Origin: Nocardia arthritidis | GTDB lineage: Bacteria > Actinomycetota > Actinomycetes > Mycobacteriales > Mycobacteriaceae | Length of the DNA: 64,000 nt | Assembly: GCF_011801145.1 (NCBI RefSeq) | Contig: NZ_CP046172.1 | Location: 5,022,001-5,086,000 of the forward strand | Direction of reading: 5' to 3' | Part shown: one piece after another, positions 35,889 to 45,900 of the stretch | How the letters are laid out: every line of letters starts with the position of its first letter | Numbering within the stretch: position 1 is the first letter of the stretch | Position numbers and translations under genes: made by a program | The notes under the pieces: model-generated | What the model was told of the DNA's origin: nothing | Databases searched by the model: none | The model's input: the letters and a program-made list of their open reading frames with translations, nothing else

Positions 35889-37019
35889 TCATCCGCGGAC
35901 GCGGCGTGGCAACACCGACAGTAGATCCTCGGGTCCGCGCGCGACGCGGATGTCGAAGCCGCGGCTGATGTGTTCGACGGTGGCGCGCAGCCATTCCGCG
36001 TCGGCTCGTCCGGTGCGTTCGAGCCGCATTCGCCGCACCCGCAGCGGCAGCATCCGCAGGCCCACCAGTCCGCCGCGCCGCGGATCGAGCGTGGCCAGAT
36101 ACAGCAGCCGCAGTTCGGGCCGATACGACTCGTACCCCTTGATGCCCTCGTAGTCGTCGATGACGTCACCGCACCCGTACAGCACCGGCCTGCCGCGATA
36201 GATCTCCACCGGCCGGGGATGGTGCGCGGAATGCCCGTGCACCAAATCCACACCGGCATCGATCAATCGGTGCGCGAACTCGATCTCGCCGCGCCCCACG
36301 CCGTACCCCCAATTCGGCCCCCAATGCACCGACACGATGGCCACATCGCCAACTTGCTTGTGCGCCATCACCTTTGCCGCGATTTCGGCGGCACACGCGG
36401 CCGACAACTCCTCGACCAGCCACACCCCTGGCCGACCGCGACCCGCACCCCAGGCCGAGGGCACCCCGCTCGACCGCGTCGCCACCGAACAAACAACCAC
36501 CCCGCGCTCCCCCGGCAGCCGCATCGCCGCGGGCCGCCGCGCGGCATCGAGATCCACACCCGCACCGGCACTCCGGATACCCGCCGCGGCGAGCGCGTCG
36601 ACCGTATCCAGCAGCCCCCGGTGACCGAAGTCCAGGACATGATTGTTGGCCAGCGCGCACACATCCGGCCGGAATGCGGCCAGCGCCGGAACATTGTCCG
36701 GATGCATCCGATAGTGGACGCTCTTCCGCACAGAGAACTCATCGCCGGCGGTGATCGAGGTCTCCAGATTGATCAACCGGACATCGGGCGCGAGATCATC
36801 TACGGCCACCAGCGCATCGCCCCACGGCCATGCGAACTCCACCGGCCGCGGAATCGCCCGATTGAGCTGCTCGGCCAATTCGACATATCGACGAGCATCA
36901 CCCACATGCGGTTCCCGCAACACCGGATTCTCCGGATGCGGTAACACCTGATCCACCCCACGGCCCAGCATCACATCGCCGCCCAGCAGCACCGTCACCG
37001 GATCGGAATCGCCGACCAT
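35889..37019 (-). CDS. CapA-family metallophosphatase-like protein
   Basis: 376-aa member of the CapA/PgsA (poly-gamma-glutamate capsule) family with a calcineurin-like phosphoesterase fold. Conserved blocks are visible: LLGGDVMLGRGVD near residue 15, LINLETSIT near 85, NNHVLDFGHRG near 125, VSVHWGPNWGY near 225 and HGHSAHHPRPVEIYRGRPVL near 260 followed by YGCGDVIDDYEG. No signal peptide or transmembrane anchor is seen, so this is the cytoplasmic type often found alone in actinobacteria. It is probably not part of the PKS operon because a gap separates it from the thioesterase gene. Confidence 0.9.
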   Translation of the reverse strand: MVGDSDPVTVLLGGDVMLGRGVDQVLPHPENPVLREPHVGDARRYVELAEQLNRAIPRPVEFAWPWGDALVAVDDLAPDVRLINLETSITAGDEFSVRKSVHYRMHPDNVPALAAFRPDVCALANNHVLDFGHRGLLDTVDALAAAGIRSAGAGVDLDAARRPAAMRLPGERGVVVCSVATRSSGVPSAWGAGRGRPGVWLVEELSAACAAEIAAKVMAHKQVGDVAIVSVHWGPNWGYGVGRGEIEFAHRLIDAGVDLVHGHSAHHPRPVEIYRGRPVLYGCGDVIDDYEGIKGYESYRPELRLLYLATLDPRRGGLVGLRMLPLRVRRMRLERTGRADAEWLRATVEHISRGFDIRVARGPEDLLSVLPRRVRG

Positions 37020-37081
37020 ACCGCATCACCTGCAGATGCTCGAATCACGTTGCGGTCGATAGATATTCAACGACTTACCAC

Positions 37082-37561
37082 TTACGGAGTGGGCATCGAT
37101 ACGACATGCTGCGCGGACATGGCCGTCGCCACCAGCTTGCCGTCGGCGTTGTGTGCTTCCGCGGAGACATAGATGGCCGTACGGCCCGCTTTGCGGACCA
37201 CGGCGGTCAACCTCAGCCGCTCTCCGAGACGTACCGGGCGGAGAAAATGAGTCGTCAGCTCCAAACTCGTGGTCAGTCCGCGCGCGGTCAGGAAGCTGAG
37301 CGCCCCGATGACGTCATCGAGCATCGCGGACAGGAGACCTCCCTGCAGCATTCCCACGACGTTTCCGAATTCCTCGGACACCGTCACCGTCGCTGTCAAT
37401 GATTGAGCGGGCACATATTCTTCGAATCGGAGGCCCAGGGTCTTCATCGATGGCGGAGGGAGCGCGAGGTCGACTCCCGGCGGGGTCGGAATGCCGCGAA
37501 AGATCGGGGTGATGTGCTCTGCGATCCGGTCGTGCCCGCGAATTGTCGCGTCGTCACTCAT
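37082..37561 (-). CDS. Hotdog-fold thioesterase (PaaI-like)
   Basis: 159-aa single hotdog domain expected to hydrolyse acyl-CoA or acyl-ACP thioesters. The motif VVGMLQGGLLSAMLDDVIG carries the conserved Gly-Gly and Asp of the PaaI type, followed by TTSLELTTHFLRPVRLGERL, the substrate-tunnel strand. It is the last gene of the PKS2-halogenase-hydrolase group, 60 bp after the alpha/beta hydrolase. In this context it may act as an editing or accessory release enzyme for the PKS. Confidence 0.85.
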   Translation of the reverse strand: MSDDATIRGHDRIAEHITPIFRGIPTPPGVDLALPPPSMKTLGLRFEEYVPAQSLTATVTVSEEFGNVVGMLQGGLLSAMLDDVIGALSFLTARGLTTSLELTTHFLRPVRLGERLRLTAVVRKAGRTAIYVSAEAHNADGKLVATAMSAQHVVSMPTP

Positions 37562-37621
37562 GCCTGGGCCTCGCCGCGCTCGGCTCCGGCAGGCGCGAAA
37601 CGCCCTGTGCCGATAATTCTT

Positions 37622-38431
37622 TCACTTCGTTCGCGCATCGGTGGTTCCCCTGTCCCCGCCGCTGTGTTCCGCGGCCGTCAGAAATGTTTCCAGCATCGTG
37701 TTGAATCCCGGCGCGCGCGGGACGGCATGTCCCGCTCCGGGCACCCGGGCCCGCTGCGCACCGAGCCGTGCGGCGACGGCATCGCACATCCGCTCGGCCG
37801 CGGGGTGATGGTCTCCCGAGACGACCAGCGTGGGTATGCCCGCCTCGACGATCGCTTCGAATCGCGGATTCGCCTCCCAGGGGGAACGATGCTTGCGCGC
37901 CAGCTCCAGCGCCTGACGAATGGCGTCTCCCTTCCCGGCGAGCGCCTGCCGATCCATACCTGCCAAGGCCAGGAATTCGCGCTCGGCCTGTTCGTCGTCC
38001 GCGCTCGCGGCGAATCGACCGGCCAGGGCCGCGAACTCCCGGACGGATCGGTCCTGCGCCGCAGCGGTCCACAGCGGCACCTCGACCAGGGTCAGCGACC
38101 GAATCCGGTGCGGCAGTCGCTCGGTCACGAGACAGGCCCCGAAGCCGCCGTAGGAGAGGCCGACCAGATGCGCACCGCCGGGTATCTCCTCGATGAGCTC
38201 CGCCAAATCGTCGGCGTCGACGAGGAAGTCCTGCCACGGTGCGGCGGGGCTGGGGGAAAAGCCGCGACGACTGGGCACGATCAGTGACCATCGGGCCTCG
38301 AGTTCCCGTTGCCGGGTCCACGTCAGCTCCGCCGGGAACCCGCCGTGCACCAGTACCAGCGCAGGCCCGGTCCCCGACCTTCGGACGAACAGGGGTGAGT
38401 CTCTCGGATCAGACGGTTTTCCTGGGATCAT
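37622..38431 (-). CDS. Alpha/beta hydrolase
   Basis: 269-aa serine hydrolase. It has the oxyanion strand LVLVHGGFPAE near residue 30, the nucleophile elbow VGLSYGGFG near 90, an acid-bearing strand VVSGDHHP near 205 and the catalytic His in GAGHAVP near 235. The start ATG overlaps the halogenase stop (ATGA), which decides the start; an upstream in-frame extension would run inside the halogenase gene. Translational coupling implies it acts with the halogenase and PKS2, for example as ester or lactone hydrolase, acyl transferase or discrete type II thioesterase. Confidence 0.9.
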   Translation of the reverse strand: MIPGKPSDPRDSPLFVRRSGTGPALVLVHGGFPAELTWTRQRELEARWSLIVPSRRGFSPSPAAPWQDFLVDADDLAELIEEIPGGAHLVGLSYGGFGACLVTERLPHRIRSLTLVEVPLWTAAAQDRSVREFAALAGRFAASADDEQAEREFLALAGMDRQALAGKGDAIRQALELARKHRSPWEANPRFEAIVEAGIPTLVVSGDHHPAAERMCDAVAARLGAQRARVPGAGHAVPRAPGFNTMLETFLTAAEHSGGDRGTTDARTK

Positions 38432-39951
38432 CGCGCCTCGACTTCCTTCTCGAACTGCTCCGCCCACGATTCGAATCGGTCGACCTCGCATCGCATATCG
38501 CGAAGACACCGTTCGGCGGTCTTGTCCGTGAGCAGATCAAGGTGCAGCCGAGTGCAGATCGGGACCTTGCTGTATTCGACGAACAGATACCGGTCCGGAT
38601 CGGCGGCTCGGGACGCGAAGATGCGCAGGCACGCCTGCATGCGCGACTGGATGCCGTGATATCTCGCCGCGATGGGGTGGAATTCGGCGGTCGCGTCCTC
38701 GTCGGTGAGCAGGCCGCGAAACAGCAGCTGCGCGGGAAGTGCCCAGTAGTACGACGTATCCCAGAGGATTTTGGTGAACATCGCAGGCGCATTCCCGAAG
38801 ATGGGGTAATTGTCGTGGTATATCGACAGATAGCTCGGCCACAGATCCTCGAGCAGTAGCCGGTTGTAGATCCGCGCGACGTCAGCGGTCAGACGACCCT
38901 GGCGATCGAGTTCGATCAGCCGCGTCGTGATGGTATTCGTAAACGCGATGTAGTCGGACCCGGGGCTGTAGAAGGCGTCCAGGAAGACCGCCGCCTCACC
39001 GACGCAGGACCATCTGTGGTGCGAAAAGACTTGTCTGGACGCATAACTCACGTTCCGCAGCTTCAGGAAGTCGAGCGGCTCGGCCCGCTCGATGAACGCC
39101 GCGAGGGTCGGCTCGTACTCGGCAAGCCATTGGCGCGCTTTCGTTTCCGTCGCGTACGTCTTGAACGGGTGGATACGCTCGTCGGTGACGATGCCGATGC
39201 TCGTATTCCCGGACGACAGCGGGATCATCCACACCCAGTAGCCGCGGCCCATCAGGTGATTGGTGGAGAACCACCTGCGCTCCTGCGTCCTCGGCTTCCA
39301 TGCCGGATTCGTGGCCGCCGCCATGGTTTCGATATCGTACTCGCCGCGGAAACGCCACCAGGCCGCGTTGATTCGGTGCGGGCTCGAAATGCCGAGGCCG
39401 AGTTTGCGTTGCAGCAGCCGGTGGCGACCGGAGGCGTCGACGACGAAGCGCGTCCGGACGGCGCGTTCGGCGCCATCGGCCGCCACGAAGCGAACGATGT
39501 GATCATCCTCGGTACCGGACAGATCGATATCGATCACCTTGGCCGACTCGACGAGATCGATGCCCAGGTGGCCGGCGCCGCGTCGCAGATCCCGCTCGAG
39601 GATGCCGCGGTCGACCTGATACGACGGCACACGGGGGAACCGCCGCGTACCGAGCTCGGGCCGCGCCTCGAAGGGTCCCCGGGCATCGCCGAAAAAGTAG
39701 CGGAGCCCGAGCTTCGGCAGCTGCCGCGTGTTGAAATGCCCGGTGAGGCCGAGTTGCTGGGTGAAGTAGTGCGAACTGGCTTCGACCGTCGATTCCCCCA
39801 CCTTGTGGGCAGCGTCGGCAATATCCCCCGAGGTCCGTTCCACCACCAGGACCGTCAGGCCGGGCATGGCCCGCTCGAGCTGTCTCGACAATGTCAACCC
39901 CGCCAAGCCGCCCCCGCACACCACGACGTCGTAACGTTCGGCCGGTTTCAT
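38428..39951 (-). CDS. Flavin-dependent halogenase
   Basis: 507-aa FADH2-dependent halogenase-family enzyme, which would install Cl or Br on an electron-rich carbon. Seen in order: FAD-binding GGGLAGL at residues 13-19, the VGESTVE loop at 51-57, a Lys at residue 80 in LPKLGLRYFF that aligns with the catalytic Lys of tryptophan halogenases, the YWVWMIP segment at 238-244 containing the family WxWxIP motif, and GEAAVFLDAFYSPGSDY near 330. The motif set argues against a simple monooxygenase. It needs a separate flavin reductase; the nearest candidate in the window is the FMN reductase at 56056. It is coupled by ATGA overlap on both sides to PKS2 and the hydrolase. The substrate, free or carrier-bound, is unknown. 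Confidence 0.9.
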   Translation of the reverse strand: MKPAERYDVVVCGGGLAGLTLSRQLERAMPGLTVLVVERTSGDIADAAHKVGESTVEASSHYFTQQLGLTGHFNTRQLPKLGLRYFFGDARGPFEARPELGTRRFPRVPSYQVDRGILERDLRRGAGHLGIDLVESAKVIDIDLSGTEDDHIVRFVAADGAERAVRTRFVVDASGRHRLLQRKLGLGISSPHRINAAWWRFRGEYDIETMAAATNPAWKPRTQERRWFSTNHLMGRGYWVWMIPLSSGNTSIGIVTDERIHPFKTYATETKARQWLAEYEPTLAAFIERAEPLDFLKLRNVSYASRQVFSHHRWSCVGEAAVFLDAFYSPGSDYIAFTNTITTRLIELDRQGRLTADVARIYNRLLLEDLWPSYLSIYHDNYPIFGNAPAMFTKILWDTSYYWALPAQLLFRGLLTDEDATAEFHPIAARYHGIQSRMQACLRIFASRAADPDRYLFVEYSKVPICTRLHLDLLTDKTAERCLRDMRCEVDRFESWAEQFEKEVEAR

Positions 39952-42900
39952 CGTCGTTCTCTGCCCCGGCTGCTCTGCGCCGATCCATCCAGAGTGGTGA
40001 ACGTCGGGTATTCGTCCGCCACGGACAGCTCATCGGCGATCGTCCGCATCACCCGCGCGTCCGGGTTCCGGATGAACAGGTGATCACCGGAAACTGTTGT
40101 GAGCGTGAACCTTCCGGTCGTCAGCTTTTCCCACGCCCGCAGCTGATCCATCCCGAACAACGGGTCTGTGGCCCCACGGAGGATCGTGATCGGGGCCCGC
40201 ACCATGACACCGTGCTCGAATCGATAGGCCCCTAGCATCTCGAGGTCCGCCCGTATCGACGGGATCAGCGGCCCGAGCGAGGCGTCGTCGTCGATCGGTG
40301 CGGTGAAAAGACCGTTGTCCCGCAACACCGCGAGCACCTGGCCGTCCGATGCGTGGTCCAGGTCGAAGCCGTCGCGAATGTGCTTCAGGCTCCGCACATA
40401 ACCTTCGACCAGCGCGGGCGAGAGCCAGCCGGCCACGATCAGCTTCGTCGGAACCTCGGCATATTGCCGCTCGAGGTGCTTGGTCAGCTCATAGGCGAGC
40501 AATCCGCCCATGCTGTGCCCATAGATCGCGAAGGATCTGTCGAGGTACGGCAGCATGACATCGGCCAGCTCCGCGACGAAAGCCGAGATCGAGCCGATCG
40601 GAGCCTCATCGATGCGATTCTCCCGGCCGGGGGGCTGAATTCCCAGAACCTCGATCGTGCCGGGTAGGTGGTCGGCCCACGGCGTGAACACCGACGCGCC
40701 ACCACCGCTGAAGGGCAGCGCGAAGACGCGCAGCCACGCCGTATCGGATCGGCCCCCTGCCGGATGGATCCAGCGCTCCGGGCGACGCGTCGCGACCATT
40801 GGTAGGGGCGCGGCCCCTGGCTCCCCGCCACAAACCTGGGCGAGCACCTCGGTCGCGAGTTCGACGAGGGTCGGCCCGCGCATGAGACCCATGGTCGGAA
40901 AGTCGATCTCGAGTTGTTTGGCCAGCACATTGCGGATCTGGCCCGCCATGAGCGAATCCATACCGAGGTCGGTCAGCGGAACGTCGAGCGCCAGGCGTTC
41001 GACCGGCATGCCGAAGATTCGCGCGATCTGCTCGGAGAGCGTCGCGACGAGCCGCGATTCCCGCGCGTCCGCCGGGAGCCCGCGGAGCTCGGCACGAAGG
41101 TCCTCGGTACCGACCGCGACCACCGAGCCGGTGGTGCCCTCCAGGACGAGATGAGCGAACCGCGGTGAGCTGCGCAGGATCGGCATCACCTGACTCATCT
41201 TCGCCCAGTTCACGCCGAATACGCTGGCGCGGCCGACCCCCTGGGTCAGACAGCGACCGACGAATCCCAGCGCATTGTCGGGCGAGATTGCCGTCCACCC
41301 CAACCGAGCGGACATGTCGAGTCTGTTGCGAGCGAGGAAACCCACCGCGCCGAGGGCGCCCCAATTGATCGTCAGGCCGGGCAGTCCTAGCTCGCGGCGA
41401 TGCGCGGCCAGCGCCTCCAGGAACCCGTTCGCCGCCGCATAGTTGGCCTGACCCAATGTTCCGATGTTCCAGGCCATCGACGAGTACATGACGAAGGCGT
41501 CCAGGTCGAGTTCCCGCGTGTGGTGGTGCAGATGCCACGCGCCGTCTATCTTCGGCCGCACGGCTCGCAGGAACTGCTCCTCCGTCATGGCGGACACCGG
41601 CACATCCTCGAGCACCATCGCGGAATGGAATACGCCCCGCAGCGCCGGTAGCGTCGCCATCCGCCCGAGCAGCCCCTCGACCTCGGCCTCGATCGACACG
41701 TCGGCGCGTTCCAGCACCACCTCGGCGCCCTGGGCCCGCATCGTCGCGATCGGCCGCTCGTTCTCGCCATCGATCCGCGCCCGCCGCCCGACCAGCACCA
41801 CGGTGCGCGCCCCCCGATCCACCAGCCATTGGGCGGTCCGCAGACCGAAACCCGTGTATCCCCCGGTGACCAAGTAGGTGCCGTCGGCATCGAACGTCAC
41901 GTCACCGCTCGCGCTCGGATGGATGAGAAGCGCTGCGTCCGGCTGGAATTCGACGACGACCTTGCCGATCTGCTTCGCGGCCGCCATATACCGGAACGCC
42001 GAGGTCACCTCGCCCGCACCGAAGACCCGGCGGGGAAGCGGGGGTAGCTTGCCCGAGGCGACGGCCTCGAGAACCTTCGTCACGACCTCGCGACACCGCA
42101 CCGGGTCGTCGAGCAGTAGCCGGTCGATATTTATCGCCGAGTAGCTCAGATTATTGCCGAACGGCTCCAGGCCCAGCTTGTGGTTGTCGCGGATATCCCT
42201 CGTGCCGATCTCCAGGAAGCGCCCGCCCGGGCGAAGCAAGTCGAGACTCTTCGCAATGGTGTCCCCCCGAAGGGAATTCAGCACGACGTCCACACCGTCG
42301 TGGCGACGTCGAATCGCTTCCGCGAACGCCGGCGAACGGGAATCGAAAGCCTCCTCGACACCCAACGATCGAAGGTACGCCCGCTTGTCCTCGCTACCCG
42401 CGGTGGCGAGGACCGTCGCACCGAGCGCGTGTGCGGTATGAACCGCGGCAAGCCCGACGCCCCCGGCGGCCGCATGGACGAGAACCCGCTCACCCGGGCG
42501 GAGCCGACCGACCTCCACCAGCGCGTACCACGCGGTCAGATATGCCATCGGCAATGTCGCGGCCTCGGCGGCCGAGAGATTCGACGGTACTGGGAAGACC
42601 AGCCGGGCGTCGGTGGCCACCATCGAGCCGAAGCACCCGCGAGCAAAAGCGACGACGTGGTCTCCCGCGACCAGTCCCTCGACATCGGATCCGACCTGTG
42701 TGACAACCCCGGCGCATTCCATCCCGAGGTTCTCCTCGTAGAACCCGCCGAATATCGCCGCCTCCGGCAGCATTCCGAGCGTCAGCAGGACGTCGTGGAA
42801 GTTCAGGCCGGTGGCGAGCGGCCGGATGGCGACATCACCAGGGCCGAGGGCGGGCCGGGCCCGCCGTTCATATCGAAGCCGTTCGATCCCGGGTTCGGTG

Positions 42901-45900
42901 GGGACGGCGAGCGTACAGGGGGTCTCGTCCGATACGCGGGCGAATGTGGCGGCGGACGCATCGAATTCGGTACACGAGACATGTTCGAGACGGTCGGTGA
43001 ATCGCGTGCCCGCGCGAAAGGCGACCTCCTCCCCCGCCGTTCGCACGTGGAGCAGCTCATCGAAGAGCTCGGCGGCCCGTTGGTCAGCGGCGGCGGCCGG
43101 GTCGAAGTCGATGATCTTCGTACGGAGGGTGCTGTGCTCGCTGGACAGCACTCGAAGGATGCCCCAGCTCGGCACCTGGGTGAGCGTCACGTGCTCGTCC
43201 CGATCGAGGGCATGTGCCCCGGATGTCGCCACCCAGAATCGCGGCGGTGTGGTCCAGTCCAGCTCCTCGACCGCCCGCGCCAGCGCGATCACGCTGTAGG
43301 CTGCGTCGCGTTCCATCGCGGGGAGCAGTTCGGCGGTGACCGCACGCCCGGCGAAATCCAGATTCCACAAATGCAATACACCGGCCACACCCGCGGTGTG
43401 TGCCCGCACCTGCTCCAGCACGCTCTTCAAATCCGCGCTGCTCGTCGGGCGCACCCGGAAACTTCGGGCGTCGATCCGCTCGAAGACCTCGCCGCGTGTG
43501 ACGATGACGCTTGCGGCAGCCGCCGCGCCGAGCAGGGCGAGATAGCGTTCGCCGACGCCGTCCGCATCCGCCAGCACGACCCATGGCCCCGGCTCGACGC
43601 GCGGCTGGTGGGGCTCGAGGTCCACCGCCCGGGTGCGCGCCACGATGACCGAGTTGCCGGACTGCCGCGGCGTGGTCATCTCGGAGAAGATCTGGACGTG
43701 TTCGAGGCCCGCGGTGGGCAGGAAGTCACGCCAAACCGCCTCCGGCATCAGGGGATAGCGGGGCCGAAGCTCGTGGTCGGCGAACTTCCACCACCCGGTG
43801 GTCGTGCCGAAGGTCAGGTCGAGCCACTGCGGCGGAACCGTCACCTCGACGATCAGGAGCAGTCCCCGCGACGTCATCAGGCGTTCGACATTCTCGAGGG
43901 TGGCCCGCAGGCTCACGGTGGCGTGCAGGACATTCGACGCCACGACGATGTCGAAGTAGTGCGGATCGAAGCCCTGCGCCTCGATATCGCGCTCGATATC
44001 GAGGATTCGGTAGTCCACGAAGTCGAAATCGGTGAACCGCCGGCGTGCCTTGGCAAGGAACAGTTGCGTGACATCCGAGTACACGTATTCCGCACGGTCG
44101 GCGGGCAATTCGGGGAGAACGTAGCCGGTCGTGCCGCCCGTGCCGGCTCCGATCTCGAGTACGCGCAGCGGCCGGCCGCTCGGCAGGGCTCGTACGCACT
44201 CCGCGACGACCGCGCCGACGATGCGGTTGGTCTGTTCGAATGAGAGCGAGGTGCCATAGAGGTTCGCGACCGAGGCGAATTCGGTCTCCGGGAAGATGAG
44301 CTCGAGGGGATCGACGTCGCCGCGAAGGATGGCGGCCTGCTCCCGTCCGCAGCGTTCCAGCACCGCGTACTCGGACTCGCATTCCGGATGCCGCTCGCGC
44401 AGCCGAGCAAGCATCTTTTCGGTATCGGCACGAGCGGGCTCGATCCGAATCCGCCACCCGTCGGCGTCGTTCTCGATGATTCCGTGCAGCGCAAGCAGTT
44501 CCAGCAGACGACCGAGGTACTGCCATTGTTTGTCGGGCACCCCCGTCTCCCGCGCGATCTCCTCCAGCGTGCAGTGCCGTCCCCGCGAGAATTTCAGGCC
44601 CAGTTCGTGAAACGCCTCGGTTACGTACGCCAGGCACAACCGATCCATCTCCGGTTCCGTCACCGCGTGGTACTCGCGGTTGATCGACCGGTTCCGGGGC
44701 TCATCGATCAGCGGTTCGACGGCCGCTCGCAGGGCCGCGTCGGAGGGTAGGAAGTCGGCCGGGATGCGTGCTGTCGTGTGCACCGGCGCCGGCCGCCAAC
44801 GGTATTCGTAGAGCCACTGGAGGATGGCGTCGCTCTCATCGATGTCCTGGGTGACCGATTGGAACCTGAGCCCTTCGAGCTCGGCCACGATCGTTCCGAC
44901 GTCATCGACGATCCACAGATCTCCCTGGCGATACCGCGGGTCGTCGCCGGGGTAGGTGCGCCCGTAGCAGGTCAGGCGGCCACGCGCCGTGGTGTGAAAG
45001 CTGAACCGCCGGACCGCGACCGGAAGATAGAGCCCCTCGGCATCGCCGCCGGGCGAATCGCGGCCCATCGCGACCGACAGCGATTGGAAGCACGAATCGA
45101 GTACGGCCGGATGGATCGTATGGCGCCGCGCCTCATCCGCCACGGCTGTCGGCGTCTCGATCCGTGCGCGGGAACAGCCGTCGCCATGGGCGAGCTCGAC
45201 GATCGCGGTGAACGCCGGGCCGAGCAGCAGGCCGCCGTCGCGGAACCTGGTGTAGACAGCCGCGGGCTCGATCTCGACGACGCCCTGCGCCTCGAGTGCG
45301 GGAAGCACGGCGGTGGGGGCGCCGCGCCGCAGGGTCCCCACCGAATGCAGGGTCCAATCCTTGTCGCTGCCCTGACGGCTGTACACGCTGTAGTGCAGCG
45401 CGTGGGTCAGAATCAGCTGGACGACGGGAGCCGGGCGGTCGTCGAATATGAAGAGCGCACGGCGGAATTCGACATCCTCGAGCGAGTACGGACCAGCACC
45501 GAATGCGCTCGCGGCACAGCCGAGCACCATGTCGAGGTATGCCGCGGCGGGAAAGACGATGGGGCCTTGGACGCGATGGTCCGCCAGCCACGGGAATCGA
45601 GCCAGGTCCAGGACGAGTTCCCAGATATGCTTTCCCGGCTCGTCCGCGGCGCCGCTCTCGGTCCCGACGAGTGGATGCATCGGCGACGGGAATCGCCTGC
45701 TCCGTGACAATGGCGTTTCGAGCCAATGGGTTTCGCGCTGCCACGGGTAGAAAGGCACCGGTACGCGTGCCCGGGTCCGGTCGAATACGGTGTCCCAACA
45801 CGGGTCGAAGCCCGCCGCGTAGAGCGAGGCGAGGGAGTTCGAGAGGGTGACGCGATCACCGCGCCCACGATGCAGCGACTCGACGACGACCCCCTCGGCG

